Assembly (NCBI RefSeq): GCF_009707545.1
Contig: NZ_WLYK01000001.1
Span: 868,001 to 932,000 of the forward strand
DNA: 64,000 nt
DNA from: Nakamurella alba
GTDB taxonomy: Bacteria > Actinomycetota > Actinomycetes > Mycobacteriales > Nakamurellaceae
Reading direction: 5' to 3'
Below, piece after piece: positions 54,974 through 64,000 of this stretch. The notes beneath the pieces are model-generated. The model was given only the letters and a program-made list of their open reading frames with translations. It searched no databases and was not told the DNA's origin. Positions within the stretch are counted from its first letter, which is position 1; the number at the start of each line of letters is the position of its first letter. A program made the position numbers and the translations under genes.

Positions 54974-57285
54974 CCAGCCCGGCCCGGGGGCGCAGCACGG
55001 TCCCGACCGCCACCCACTGGGGCAGCTACCTCGCCGAGATCGAGGACGGCGTGCTGCAGCGGCTGGTGCCGCGGGACGACGACCCGGTGCCCAACGGTCT
55101 GTCCGACGGCATCCCGAAGGCGCTGACCGCACCCGGTCGGCTGACCCGTCCGATGGTGCGCCGGGGCTGGCTCGAGCACGGACCCGGCCCGGCCGGCACC
55201 GGCGGCCGTTCGGCCCGCGGCGACGACGTCTACGTGCCGCTGGACTGGGACGAGGTGTCGGCGCTGGTCGCCGACGAACTGAACCGGGTGCGGACCGAGC
55301 ACGGCAACAGGGCGATCTACGGCGGGTCGTACGGCTGGGGATCGGCCGGCCGGTTCCACCACCCGCAGTCGCAGATCCACCGGTTCCTGAACGTCGCCGG
55401 TGGCTACACCTCGTCGGTCGACACCTACTCCTCGGCCGCGATCTCGGTCCTGCTGCGCCGGGTCGCGGGTGGCTTCCAGACGGCCATGGACTCCACCCCC
55501 ACGTTCGACGAGATCGCCCGGCACGGCAGCCTTGTCGTGGCCTTCGGTGGCCTCGCTCCGCGCAACCACCGGGTGAACGACGGTGGGATCGGCGCGCACC
55601 TGTCGCCGGTCGCCCAACGCCGCGCCCGTGACGCCGGAGTGGATTTCGCGGTCATCTCGCCGCTGCGGGCCGATGCCGCGGAGTTCCTGGACGCGCAGTG
55701 GCTGGCCGCCCGACCGGGCACCGACACCGCGATCATGCTGGGTCTGGCGCACCACATCGTCAGCACCGGACGGCACGACCTGGACTTCCTCACCACCTGC
55801 TGCGAGGGCTGGGACCGGTTCGAGCCGTACCTGCTCGGCGCCGCCGACGGCGTGCCCAAGACGATCGAATGGGCCTGCGACATCAGCGGTCTCGACCCCG
55901 ACGAGCTGCGCCGGCTGGCCGATCGCATCTGCACCGAGCGCACCGTCATCGCCACCTCGTACTCGGTGCAGCGCGCCGAGTTCGGCGAGCAACCGCCATG
56001 GATGGCGCTGACGCTGGCGGCGATCTCCGGGTCGATGGGCCGGCCCGGCGGCGGCTTCGGCTGTGCGATGGGCGCGCTGCACCGCAACGGGATGCGGCTG
56101 TCGAAGATGCCGGTGGCGGCGTTCCCGCAGGGCGTCAACCCGGTCCGCGACTACATCCCGGTCGCCCGGATCGCCGACATGCTGCTGCATCCCGGTGAGG
56201 AGTTCGACTACGACGGGCACCGGCTCGCCTATCCGGACATCCGCCTCGTCTACTGGGTGGGCGGCAACCCGTTCCACCACCACCAGGACCTGAACCGGTT
56301 GGTGCGCGCCTGGCAACGGCCGGACACCGTCATCGTGCACGAGCACTTCGCGAACTCGCTCACCCGGCACGCCGACATCGTGCTGCCGGCAGCGACCTTC
56401 GCCGAGCGGACCGACTTCGCAGTCGGGCGCGAGGACCCGTTCCTGTCCGCCATGGTCGCGGCGGCCGCACCGCCCGGAGAGGTGCGCACCGACCACGCCA
56501 TCCTCGCCGGGATCGCCGCGAAGATGGGGCTGCTGGACGAGTTCACCGGCGGCCTGTCCGAGGACGAGTGGGTGGCGGATCTGTACCGGCGGACGCAGGA
56601 CCGGGCCGGCCGGCACGACGTCGAGCTGCCGGACTGGGACACCCTGGTGGCCGCCGGTCGCTGGGAGCTGCCCGACCTCCCGCGGCCGGGTTCGCCCTAC
56701 CGCGGACTCCGGGAGGGGCGGCCGATCGGCACCCCGAGCGGCCGGTTGGAGATCTTCTCCGCCGCGATCGACTCCTTCGGCCACGACGACTGTCCCGGTC
56801 ACCCGGTGTGGCGGGAGCCCGTCGAGTGGCTCGGATCGCCGCTGACAGAACGGTTCCCGCTGGCCCTCGTCTCCGGCCAGCCGGATCGTCGGCTGCACTC
56901 GCAGTTCGACCTCGCGGCGCACTCGCGGGCCGGGAAGGTCGCCGGCCGGGAGCCGGTGCTGCTGCACCCGGACGACGCCGCATCCCGCGGCATCTCCGAC
57001 GGTGACGTGGTCCGGTTGTTCAACGACCGCGGGCAGGTGCTGGCCGGGGCGGTGATCTCAGCCGACATCAGGCCCGGGGTGGTGCGGCTGTCCACCGGCG
57101 CCTGGTACGACCCGGTCGAGCCGGGTGGCCTGGACGCGCACGGCAACCCGAACGTGCTGACCCGGGACGTCGGCACCAGCACGCTGGCCCAGGGACCGAG
57201 CGCGCACAGCTGTCTGGTGCAACTCGAGTTGTTCACCGGTGCTCCGCCGCCGGTCCGGGTGTTCGGACCGCTGCCGACCGCCTGA
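54970..57285 (+). CDS. Molybdopterin oxidoreductase, biotin/methionine sulfoxide reductase-like (BisC)
   Basis: 771 residues of the DMSO-reductase family. [13 protein letters not shown] near the start, [20 protein letters not shown] near 115, and [14 protein letters not shown] near 150, where Ser would ligate molybdenum; [17 protein letters not shown] near 425; and a C-terminal dinucleotide-binding domain with [14 protein letters not shown]. No twin-arginine signal and no N-terminal Fe-S cysteines are seen, as in cytoplasmic BisC. Probably reduces biotin or methionine sulfoxides. Coupled to ung by overlap, which is probably chance. Confidence 0.86.
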   Translation: MTSPARGRSTVPTATHWGSYLAEIEDGVLQRLVPRDDDPVPNGLSDGIPKALTAPGRLTRPMVRRGWLEHGPGPAGTGGRSARGDDVYVPLDWDEVSALVADELNRVRTEHGNRAIYGGSYGWGSAGRFHHPQSQIHRFLNVAGGYTSSVDTYSSAAISVLLRRVAGGFQTAMDSTPTFDEIARHGSLVVAFGGLAPRNHRVNDGGIGAHLSPVAQRRARDAGVDFAVISPLRADAAEFLDAQWLAARPGTDTAIMLGLAHHIVSTGRHDLDFLTTCCEGWDRFEPYLLGAADGVPKTIEWACDISGLDPDELRRLADRICTERTVIATSYSVQRAEFGEQPPWMALTLAAISGSMGRPGGGFGCAMGALHRNGMRLSKMPVAAFPQGVNPVRDYIPVARIADMLLHPGEEFDYDGHRLAYPDIRLVYWVGGNPFHHHQDLNRLVRAWQRPDTVIVHEHFANSLTRHADIVLPAATFAERTDFAVGREDPFLSAMVAAAAPPGEVRTDHAILAGIAAKMGLLDEFTGGLSEDEWVADLYRRTQDRAGRHDVELPDWDTLVAAGRWELPDLPRPGSPYRGLREGRPIGTPSGRLEIFSAAIDSFGHDDCPGHPVWREPVEWLGSPLTERFPLALVSGQPDRRLHSQFDLAAHSRAGKVAGREPVLLHPDDAASRGISDGDVVRLFNDRGQVLAGAVISADIRPGVVRLSTGAWYDPVEPGGLDAHGNPNVLTRDVGTSTLAQGPSAHSCLVQLELFTGAPPPVRVFGPLPTA

Positions 57286-57311
57286 CGTCGTGTCCGGCCG
57301 CGCCCGGATAC

Positions 57312-57357
57312 GACGCAGCCCCGGGACCGGTGTCGCACCGGAACAGAGGGCTGCGTC
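57312..57357. terminator. Bidirectional terminator between bisC-like and cobT-like genes
   Basis: Outer arms GACGCAGCCC and GGGCTGCGTC (57312-57321, 57348-57357) and inner arms CCGGTG / CACCGG (57327-57332, 57336-57341), all perfect. Between convergent genes. Confidence 0.75.
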
Positions 57358-57389
57358 CCGGGTCTCGCAGGTCCCGGATCCACAGTGCC

Positions 57390-57431
57390 CGATGCCACGG
57401 CGCCGATGCCACGGCGCCGATCCCACGGCGC
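57390..57431. repeat. 14-bp tandem repeat, three copies
   Basis: CGATGCCACGGCGC twice and CGATCCCACGGCGC once, ending 7 bp before the stop of the cobT-like gene. Confidence 0.88.
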
Positions 57432-57438
57432 CGATCTC

Positions 57439-58746
57439 TCAGAGCAGGGCGGAGTCCCAGGAGTCGATGGCCTGCGGCATCCGCTCCTCGCCGTCCAGCC
57501 CGGGCGCCGGCTGCGGGTACCGCGGACCGGCGACGCCGGGGAGTTCCTCCGGGGAGTCCTCGCCGCCGGTCCCGCCTGCCGTGCCGGCGTCGGTCCCATC
57601 CGTGGCGTCGCCCCCGTCAGTCGGTGCGGTGTCGGTTTCGTCGGGGGCGTCCGCATGGAGGTCATCGGTGGCCGTGACCGCGGTCCCGGAGTCCGGACCC
57701 TGGCCGGCCGCTTCGGATCCGTCGGCCGCCGTCACGGGCGCGAGTTGCTCGTCGGAGTCCGTCAGGTCGGCGGCGACAGCCGCCGGGTCCTCCTCGGGAA
57801 CGGACGGATCAGACGGCTCTGTCGGCACCAGCAGCAGGGCTGACCGCAGCACCGGGACCATCATCAGCGCACCGCGCCCACCGCCGGCCCGCAGGGACCA
57901 GGAGGCGAGCGGCTCCCGGCCCAGCACCTCGAGCAACCGGGGTTGCGACCGCTCGTCGGCGGCGCCGGCGGAGATGACGTAGGCGTCGGCGCCCGGAGCC
58001 AGCCGGTGGGCCAGGACCGCGCAGGCGGTGCTGATCACGTCGTCGACCAGGACCGGAGTGCGCCGCACCGCTGCCTGGGCCAGGAAGGCGGTGAGGGCGG
58101 CGATGTCCGGGCCACCGGCCACCCGCAGCAGGGTGGTGACACCGGCACCGGCCCGCGACGCCCGGAACAGCGCGTCCCGGACGGCCGCCGCCTTGCGGAT
58201 CCAGGCGGCGTCGTCGATCCCGGACCCGCGGCTGGTGGTGTCCACCGGTTCCATCCCGGTGATGGACGCCGCCAGCACGGCCGCCGGGGTGCTGGCCGAC
58301 ACGGACAGCACCGTGCCGATGAGCAGGTCGGCGCCGGCGTCCACCTCGGCGTCGGCCGCGTCCTTGCCGGCGGTCAATGCCCGGTCCAGCAGATCGGCGT
58401 CCATCGCGTCCTCGATGTCGATCCGGCCGGCCGCGGGGAACCCGGCCCCTGGGGTGAGATCGACGGCGCGGACACCGGTTCCGGCCGCGTCCGCGGCCGC
58501 GGCCAGGCTGCCGCGGCCCCCGGCGAGGGCGGCGAGCCGCTCCTGGGTGACCCAGTCCGGGTGTGCCGACACGTCCAGCGCGGACACCCCGTGATCGGCA
58601 CCGAAGGCGACCAGGCGGGGCCGCCGCAGCGGCTCGCCGCCGGTGCACGCGTGCAGCAGCGCGGCCACCGGGCCGAACGCCCCGGCGGGTCCGGCCGGCG
58701 GTGCCGTCCAGGCGAGCTGCGGCACTGGATCGAAATTAACGGTCAC
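57439..58746 (-). CDS. CobT-like phosphoribosyltransferase paralogue lacking the catalytic Glu
   Basis: 435 residues. The first 305 align with CobT: VAFGADHGVSALDVSAHPDWV near residue 48, TPAAVLAASITGMEPVDTTSRGSGID near 155 (by its ends), and LVDDVISTACAVLAHRLAPG near 233. The catalytic GEGTGA of CobT at 293-1339 is replaced by GGGRGA (Gly289 for Glu), and the GIGNTT substrate block by SVSAST. Residues 308-435 are an acidic Asp/Thr/Glu/Gly-rich tail. GTG 58746 with AGGAG upstream. Either a different reaction or a non-catalytic regulator. Confidence 0.85.
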   Translation of the reverse strand: MTVNFDPVPQLAWTAPPAGPAGAFGPVAALLHACTGGEPLRRPRLVAFGADHGVSALDVSAHPDWVTQERLAALAGGRGSLAAAADAAGTGVRAVDLTPGAGFPAAGRIDIEDAMDADLLDRALTAGKDAADAEVDAGADLLIGTVLSVSASTPAAVLAASITGMEPVDTTSRGSGIDDAAWIRKAAAVRDALFRASRAGAGVTTLLRVAGGPDIAALTAFLAQAAVRRTPVLVDDVISTACAVLAHRLAPGADAYVISAGAADERSQPRLLEVLGREPLASWSLRAGGGRGALMMVPVLRSALLLVPTEPSDPSVPEEDPAAVAADLTDSDEQLAPVTAADGSEAAGQGPDSGTAVTATDDLHADAPDETDTAPTDGGDATDGTDAGTAGGTGGEDSPEELPGVAGPRYPQPAPGLDGEERMPQAIDSWDSALL

Positions 58747-58869
58747 GGCGCGGTCGACTCCTAGGGTCGGGACAGGCTTGCCACGCTACCGTCACGGTCA
58801 CCGGGCACGCCCACCCCGGCCCCGGGTCCGCACCCGGCCCCGAGCAGGTCCCGTCAGCAGGAGCCCATC

Positions 58870-59190
58870 ATGAGCGACACCGCCGCCCGAGTCCCCGTCG
58901 ACGCCGCCGCGGGTGCGGTCCCCGACGGGTTCGCCCCGGCCGAGATGGAGCCGGAAGCGGCGGCCTGGCAATGGATCCTCGCCGACGGTGCCGGGGTCGT
59001 CATCGGGCCCGCACCGGTCGCGTTCACCGACCAGACCGGTGCCGAGCGGTGGCTGTCCGAGCACTTCGACGAACTGCAGGCCGACGGGGTCGAGACGGTC
59101 TCGCTGATGGACGGCGAGCGGCCGGTCTACGGACCGATGTTCCTGGCGCCCGACGCGCCCGGGCCGGAGGAGGCCACCTCCGCGCTCTGA
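58870..59190 (+). CDS. Small conserved-looking protein of unknown function
   Basis: 106 residues, acidic. The central part WQWILADGAGVVIGP...FTDQTGAERWLSEHFDELQADGVETVSLMDGERPVYGPMFL looks like a compact fold and recalls uncharacterised actinobacterial proteins, but I cannot name a family. ATG 58870 with CAGGAG 6 nt upstream, third-position GC is high and the frame is closed cleanly, so it is a real gene. Divergent from the cobT paralogue with 123 bp between. Confidence 0.7.
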   Translation: MSDTAARVPVDAAAGAVPDGFAPAEMEPEAAAWQWILADGAGVVIGPAPVAFTDQTGAERWLSEHFDELQADGVETVSLMDGERPVYGPMFLAPDAPGPEEATSAL

Positions 59191-59215
59191 CTCCCGGAGC
59201 GCCGCGGGTCTTGTT

Positions 59216-59225
59216 AACCGCGGTT
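59216..59225. promoter_or_regulatory. Palindrome before the acyl-CoA dehydrogenase gene
   Basis: AACCGCGGTT, a perfect 10-bp palindrome with near-symmetrical flanks (GTT and CAC), 66 bp before the ATG. A TetR-type operator is possible, but no regulator gene is adjacent. Confidence 0.35.
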
Positions 59226-59290
59226 CACTTCTGCGACACTGGTAGGGCGCGGATCCCACGGCGGCGTCCGTCGCGGAGGGAGTGCGGACC

Positions 59291-60451
59291 ATGGCGACCG
59301 ACCTGCTGGAAGCGGACCACCTGACCGACATCGCAGCGGTGGTGCGGGAGATCACCGCGGACTTCGGACCGCGCGACTACGCCGAGTGCGGCCGGGCCGG
59401 TCGGCCGCAGACCGGCCTGTGGACGGCGCTCGGCGAAGCCGGCTTCATCGGGATCAACGTGCCGGAGGAGTTCGGCGGCGGCGGTGCGGGGATGACCGAG
59501 CTGGCCACCGTCGCGGTGGAGTCGGCGGCCGGCGGTTGCCCGTTGCTGCTGCTCCTGGTGTCCTCGGCGATCGGCACCGAGGTGCTGCGGCGGCACGGCA
59601 CCGATGCGCAGCGCCACCGCTGGTTGCCCGGGATGGCCGACGGCAGCACGGTTCTCGCCTTCGCGGTCACCGAGCCCGATGCCGGATCCAACTCGCACAA
59701 GGTGACCACCACGGCGGTCCGCGACGGTGCGGACTGGGTGCTGTCCGGCAGCAAGTACTACATCTCCGGGATCGACCACGCCGCTGCCGTGCTGGTGGTC
59801 GCCCGCACCGGGACCGACCCGGCCACCGGTCGTGCGTTGTTGACCCTGTTCCTGGTGCCGACGGACAGCCCCGGCCTGTCCTGGCAGCCGCTGCCGGTGG
59901 GGATCGACATCCCGGACCGGCAGTTCACCGTGTACCTCGACGACGTCCGGCTCGGCGCCGATGCGGTGATCGGCGCACCCGACGGGGGACTGGTGCCGCT
60001 GTTCGACGGACTCAACCCGGAGCGGATCACCGCGGCCGCGCTGGCGGTCGGCATCGGCCGGTACGCCACGTCCACCGCGGCCGCCTACGCGAGCGGGCGT
60101 CAGGTGTGGGACGCACCGCTGGCCACCCACCAGGGGGTCGCGCACCCGTTGGCGAAGGCCCGGATCGAGGTCGAGCTGGCGGCACTGATGGCCATGCGGG
60201 CCGCCGACCTGCACGACCGCGGGCTGCCGGCCGGGGAGGCGGCGAACATGGCCAAGTACGCCGCCGCCGAGGCGGCGCTGGCAGCGGTCGAGGCGGCCAT
60301 CCAGACCCACGGCGGGAACGGCCTGTCCGACGAGTACGGCCTGATCCCGCTCTGGGGCATGGCCCGGCTGCTGCAGATCGCCCCGGTCAACCGGGAGATG
60401 GTCCTCAACTACGTCGCCCGCCACACCCTCGGCATGCCCCGGGCCTACTGA
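59291..60451 (+). CDS. Acyl-CoA dehydrogenase family protein
   Basis: 386 residues, FAD-dependent. [20 protein letters not shown] near 55, [20 protein letters not shown] near 122 (FAD motif), [14 protein letters not shown] near 150, and [22 protein letters not shown] near 338 at the position of the catalytic/FAD region. Acts in fatty or branched acyl-CoA oxidation; the substrate chain cannot be judged. ATG 59291 is 8 nt after GGAGGGAG. Confidence 0.88.
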   Translation: MATDLLEADHLTDIAAVVREITADFGPRDYAECGRAGRPQTGLWTALGEAGFIGINVPEEFGGGGAGMTELATVAVESAAGGCPLLLLLVSSAIGTEVLRRHGTDAQRHRWLPGMADGSTVLAFAVTEPDAGSNSHKVTTTAVRDGADWVLSGSKYYISGIDHAAAVLVVARTGTDPATGRALLTLFLVPTDSPGLSWQPLPVGIDIPDRQFTVYLDDVRLGADAVIGAPDGGLVPLFDGLNPERITAAALAVGIGRYATSTAAAYASGRQVWDAPLATHQGVAHPLAKARIEVELAALMAMRAADLHDRGLPAGEAANMAKYAAAEAALAAVEAAIQTHGGNGLSDEYGLIPLWGMARLLQIAPVNREMVLNYVARHTLGMPRAY

Positions 60452-60452
60452 T

Positions 60453-60492
60453 CCGGAGTGGTTGCGAGGCGGGCCGGCGCGGGACATCAGGC
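60453..60492 (+). repeat. Dispersed intergenic repeat, copy D (internally deleted)
   Basis: 40 bp: the first 25 or so and the last 15 bp of the unit joined directly. It begins 2 bp after the acyl-CoA dehydrogenase stop and lies before the valS promoter. Confidence 0.8.
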
Positions 60493-60532
60493 ACCACCAC
60501 GCGCACGGGTCGGGCCGGTACCTGCGCGCACC

Positions 60533-60538
60533 TAAACT
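60533..60538 (+). promoter_or_regulatory. -10 box of valS
   Basis: TAAACT with 7 bp to the GTG at 60546, implying a leaderless mRNA. Confidence 0.5.
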
Positions 60539-60545
60539 GTGGGAT

Positions 60546-63182
60546 GTGAACCAGACCGCCATCCCGCAGCACGACGACCTCCCGACGCAGTACGACCCGG
60601 CGTCGGTAGAGGTCGAGCTGTACCAGCGGTGGCTGGCCGCGGGGTACTTCCACGCGGACGAGCAGCGGGTGCTGCGCGGCGAGGCCAAGCCGTTCTCCAT
60701 CGTGCTGCCGCCACCGAACGTCACCGGCAACCTGCACGTCGGCCACGCGCTGGACCACACCATGATGGACATCCTGGCCCGCTGGCACCGGATGAGCGGC
60801 GACGAGGTGCTGTGGCTGCCCGGCATGGACCACGCCGGCATCGCCACCCAGAACGTGGTGGAGCGGCAGCTGGCCGCGGACGGCAAGTCCCGGCACGACT
60901 TCGGCCGCGAGCTGTTCGTCGAGAAGGTCTGGGACTGGAAGCGCGAGTCGGGCGGCGCGATCCTCGGCCAGATGAAGCGGCTCGGCGACTCGGTCGACTG
61001 GTCGCGGGAGCGCTTCACCCTGGACGACGGGCTGTCCGCCGCCGTGCAGACGATCTTCAAGAAGCTCTACGACGAGGGCCTGATCTACCGCGCCGAGCGG
61101 ATCACCAACTGGTGCCCGGGCTGCCTCACCGCGCTGTCCGACATCGAGGTGGAGCACTCCGACGACGCCGGCGAGCTGGTGTCGATCCGCTACGACGGGT
61201 CCGACGAGCAGGGCGATTTCAGCGTCGTGGTGGCCACCACCCGGGTGGAGACGATGCTCGGCGACACCGCGGTGGCGGTGCACCCGGACGACGAGCGCTA
61301 CCGCGACCTGGTCGGCCGCACCCTGACCCTGCCCCTGGTCGGCCGGCAGATCCCGGTGATCGCCGACGAGCACGTCGACCCGGCCTTCGGCACCGGCGCC
61401 GTCAAGGTGACCCCGGCGCACGACCCGAACGACTTCGAGATCGGCCGCCGGCACTCGCTGCCGATGCCCAACATCCTCACCGAGGACGCGCACCTCACCG
61501 GCACCGGCACCCGCTTCGACGGGCTGGACCGGTTCGAGGCGCGGTCCGCGGTGAAGGAGGCGCTGCGGGCCGAGGGCCGCATCGTCGCCGAGAAGATCCC
61601 GTACGTGCACGCGGTCGGGCACTGCTCCCGCTCCGACGACGTGGTGGAGCCCCGGCTCTCGCTGCAGTGGTTCGTCGCGGTGGAGACCCTGGCGAAGGCG
61701 GCCGGCGACGCGGTGCGCGACGGCCGCACCACCATCCATCCGCAGGAGCTGGCGGCCCGGTACTTCGACTGGGTCGACAACATGCACGACTGGACCATCT
61801 CCCGGCAGCTCTGGTGGGGCCACCGCATCCCGGTCTGGTACGGGCCGGCCGGCGAGATCCGTTGCGTGGGACCGGACGAGCAGCCGCCGGGCGAGGGCTG
61901 GGTGCAGGACCCGGACGTGCTCGACACCTGGTTCTCCTCGGCGCTGTGGCCGTTCTCGACCATGGGCTGGCCGGAGGACACCGACACCCTCAAGGCGTTC
62001 TACCCGACCAGCGTGCTGGTCACCGGGTACGACATCCTGTTCTTCTGGGTGGCCCGGATGATGATGTTCGGCCTCTACGCCATGGAGGGCACCCAACCGT
62101 TCGACGTCGTCGCCCTGCACGGTCTGGTCCGCGACCAGTTCGGCAAGAAGATGTCCAAGTCCCGCGGCAACGTGGTCGACCCGCTGGCCTGGATCGACAC
62201 CTACGGCGCGGACGCGGTGCGGTTCACCCTGGCCCGCGGCGCCAACCCGGGTACGGACCAGGCGATCGCCGAGGAATGGGTCGGCGGCTCCCGCAACTTC
62301 TGCTCGAAGCTGTTCAACGCCACCCGGTTCGCCCTGCTCAACGGTGCCCGGCTGCCCGAGGGCGAGCTCGACGCCGCGGCGCTGACCACCGCCGATCGCT
62401 GGGTGCTGGACCGGCTGGACACGGTGATCACCGAGACCACCGCGCTGCTGGGCGATTTCCAGTTCGGCAAGGCGGCGGAGGGGCTCTACCACTTCGCCTG
62501 GGACGAGGTCTGCGACTGGTACCTGGAGCTGGCCAAGGTGCAGATGACCGACCCGTCGCGGGTGGAGACCACCCGCGAGGTGCTCGGTACCGTGCTCGAC
62601 CGGCTGCTCACCCTGCTGCACCCGTTCGTCCCGTTCGTCACCGAGACACTGTGGACCTCGCTGACCGGCGGTGAATCGCTGGTGATCGCACCGTGGCCGG
62701 CGCCGTCCGGGCGGACCGCGGATCCCGTTGCGGCGACCTGGATGTCGGACCTCGACCGGCTGGTCACCCAGATCCGCCGGTTCCGTGCCGATCAGGGCCT
62801 GGCGCCCGGCCGCAAGGTGCCGGCGGTGATCGACGGTGCTCCCGGGATCGCCGCCACCGCCGCCGCGCTCAGCCGCTTCGAGCCGGCCGGCGACGGCTTC
62901 GGTGCCACCGCGACGCTCACCGTCGCGCTGTCCTCCGGCACCGCGACGGTCGAGCTCGACACCTCATCGGCGATCGACAAGGGTGCCGAGAAGGCCCGTC
63001 TGGGCAAGGAACTCGCGGTGGCGCAGAAGGATCTCGCGGACACGGACCGCAAGCTCGGCAACGAGCAGTTCCTGTCGAAGGCCCCGGACAAGGTGGTCGA
63101 CGGGATCCGTGCCCGCAACGCGGCAGCATCCGCCGACATCGCGCGGCTGACAGCACGGCTGGCCGAACTGGACGCCTCGTGA
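60546..63182 (+). CDS. valS: Valyl-tRNA synthetase
   Basis: 878 residues, class I. HIGH motif in [15 protein letters not shown] near residue 57, KMSKS in [13 protein letters not shown] near 535, editing domain between ([21 protein letters not shown]), and a C-terminal coiled arm ([24 protein letters not shown] by its ends). GTG 60546. Stop overlaps the folC GTG (GTGA). Confidence 0.97.
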   Translation: MNQTAIPQHDDLPTQYDPASVEVELYQRWLAAGYFHADEQRVLRGEAKPFSIVLPPPNVTGNLHVGHALDHTMMDILARWHRMSGDEVLWLPGMDHAGIATQNVVERQLAADGKSRHDFGRELFVEKVWDWKRESGGAILGQMKRLGDSVDWSRERFTLDDGLSAAVQTIFKKLYDEGLIYRAERITNWCPGCLTALSDIEVEHSDDAGELVSIRYDGSDEQGDFSVVVATTRVETMLGDTAVAVHPDDERYRDLVGRTLTLPLVGRQIPVIADEHVDPAFGTGAVKVTPAHDPNDFEIGRRHSLPMPNILTEDAHLTGTGTRFDGLDRFEARSAVKEALRAEGRIVAEKIPYVHAVGHCSRSDDVVEPRLSLQWFVAVETLAKAAGDAVRDGRTTIHPQELAARYFDWVDNMHDWTISRQLWWGHRIPVWYGPAGEIRCVGPDEQPPGEGWVQDPDVLDTWFSSALWPFSTMGWPEDTDTLKAFYPTSVLVTGYDILFFWVARMMMFGLYAMEGTQPFDVVALHGLVRDQFGKKMSKSRGNVVDPLAWIDTYGADAVRFTLARGANPGTDQAIAEEWVGGSRNFCSKLFNATRFALLNGARLPEGELDAAALTTADRWVLDRLDTVITETTALLGDFQFGKAAEGLYHFAWDEVCDWYLELAKVQMTDPSRVETTREVLGTVLDRLLTLLHPFVPFVTETLWTSLTGGESLVIAPWPAPSGRTADPVAATWMSDLDRLVTQIRRFRADQGLAPGRKVPAVIDGAPGIAATAAALSRFEPAGDGFGATATLTVALSSGTATVELDTSSAIDKGAEKARLGKELAVAQKDLADTDRKLGNEQFLSKAPDKVVDGIRARNAAASADIARLTARLAELDAS

Positions 63183-64000
63183 CCGGGCCCTACGACCGGG
63201 AGGGTGGCCGGGAGGACGAGTTCGGCGAGCGGCCACCGGATCTCGACGAGTTCGGTCGCGACGAGTTCGGCCGGATCCCGGCCGAGTTCGCCGGTCCCGA
63301 CGACCATCCGGACGACATCATCCCGGCAGCGCCGCAGTACCGGGCCGACGGCGAGCGGATGTCGGACGGGGAGCTGGACGGGGTGGACGAGGCCGAGGTG
63401 CTGGCCGCCACCGCCGATCTCGACGACTCCGGCGATGCGCTGCTGATCCCGGACAGTGCCCCGCTGACCCTGGCCGCCGTCGAGGCGCAGCTGGACCGGC
63501 GGCGCAACGAGGTGCAGATCAGTCCGACGCTGGACCGGATCACCGCGCTGATGGATCTGCTGGGCAACCCGCAGCAGGCCTACCCGGTGCTGCAGATCGC
63601 CGGCACCAACGGCAAGACCTCGGTCGCCCGGATGATCGACGCGCTGCTCACCCGGCTCGGGGTGCGCACCGGCCGGTTCACCTCCCCGCACCTGCAGGTG
63701 GTGACCGAGCGGATCAGCCTGGACGGCACCCCGATCGACGTGCAGCGGTACGTCGAGGGCTACGCCGACGTGGCGCCGTACGTCGACCTGGTGGACGCGG
63801 CGAGCGCGAAGGACGGCGGCATCCCGCTGTCGAAGTTCGAGATCCTCACCGCCATGGCCTATTCCGTCTTCGCCGATGCCCCGGTGGACGCCGCGGTGAT
63901 CGAGGTGGGCCTCGGCGGCACTTGGGACTCGACCAGCGTCGCCGACCCGCGGATCTCGGTCATCACGCCGATCGGTATCGACCACACCGAGTTCCTCGGT
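63179..64000 (+). CDS. folC: Folylpolyglutamate / dihydrofolate synthase, 5' part
   Basis: 274 codons are in the window and the gene runs off the 3' edge. The first 95 residues are an unusual acidic, Asp/Glu-rich extension; the enzyme then begins [20 protein letters not shown], with the ATP loop [19 protein letters not shown] near 140, [15 protein letters not shown], and [12 protein letters not shown]. Normal members have GGRLDAT where this has GGTWDST. GTG 63179 overlaps valS, so it is co-transcribed. Confidence 0.9.
   Translation, partial: MTGPYDREGGREDEFGERPPDLDEFGRDEFGRIPAEFAGPDDHPDDIIPAAPQYRADGERMSDGELDGVDEAEVLAATADLDDSGDALLIPDSAPLTLAAVEAQLDRRRNEVQISPTLDRITALMDLLGNPQQAYPVLQIAGTNGKTSVARMIDALLTRLGVRTGRFTSPHLQVVTERISLDGTPIDVQRYVEGYADVAPYVDLVDAASAKDGGIPLSKFEILTAMAYSVFADAPVDAAVIEVGLGGTWDSTSVADPRISVITPIGIDHTEFLG

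Noticed and set aside
38427..60492. Dispersed repeats as remnants of an insertion sequence
   Set aside because: No transposase fragment, terminal inverted repeats or target duplications are visible next to any copy.

Overview
This window is a high-GC actinobacterial chromosome segment made almost entirely of housekeeping and amino-acid genes. GTG starts, ATGA/GTGA overlaps and TAGNNT-type -10 boxes are common. The gene order gatCAB / ilvD / PH-domain gene (cfp6-like) / ilvBNC / serA / leuB / FAH hydrolase / gltX / tRNA-Gln, tRNA-Glu / iclR / leuCD / hupB / mutT1 / ppk1 / gpsA / ddl / DUF3515 / thiL / ung follows the mycobacterial arrangement, which I know from the family. A Nakamurella-like or Geodermatophilus-like genus is my guess, not a proof. 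I see no prophage, insertion sequence, CRISPR array or rRNA.

Layout. 1-7975: cobalamin biosynthesis (cbtA 3' end, cobT, cobS, cobU, cobD, cobK, and a cobA/cysG fusion), interrupted by an MFS exporter and a divergent LysR regulator. 8024-14055: acetoacetyl-CoA synthetase, gatCAB and an ArsR regulator behind a nested hairpin. 14064-20164: a lipoprotein sugar dehydrogenase, two YdbS/YdbT PH-domain membrane proteins, ilvD and a third PH-domain protein, all on the minus strand. 20310-24532: ilvBNC with a complete attenuator. 24804-27342: four tandem paralogous small membrane proteins. 27732-33524: serA, leuB, cimA and an FAH-family hydrolase. 33600-38337: a GntR-controlled cluster that looks like biuret catabolism (allophanate hydrolase-type amidase, biuret hydrolase-like enzyme, NCS2 permease). 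38589-44396: gltX, a HAD phosphatase, two tRNAs, iclR and leuCD. 44640-54973: hupB, mutT1, ppk1, plsC-like, gpsA, ddl, DUF3515, an AsnC/Lrp-type RAM-domain gene, thiL and ung. 54970-64000: a BisC-like molybdoenzyme, a CobT paralogue, a small unknown protein, an acyl-CoA dehydrogenase, valS and the start of folC.

How the genes fit together. Branched-chain amino-acid synthesis is nearly complete here: ilvBNCD plus cimA, leuB and leuCD give the citramalate route to isoleucine, with only leuA and a transaminase missing from view. GltX, GatCAB, tRNA-Gln and tRNA-Glu together supply Glu-tRNA and Gln-tRNA.

Most interesting signals. (1) An ilv attenuator whose 15-residue Leu/Val/Ile-rich leader peptide appears to be read from a leaderless mRNA driven by a near-consensus promoter. 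(2) A family of about 97-bp intergenic elements at four loci (one a tandem triplet), each after a stop codon and before a likely promoter of a housekeeping gene (gltX, ddl, ung, valS), with one compensatory base change in an internal stem. (3) The four-paralogue membrane protein array sharing a C-terminal GG(K/R/T)TF signature. (4) A CobT paralogue whose catalytic Glu is replaced by Gly. (5) The biuret-type cluster with a perfect 14-bp GntR-type palindrome. (6) Many short tandem repeats (periods 7, 14, 15, 16, 24) at gene ends.
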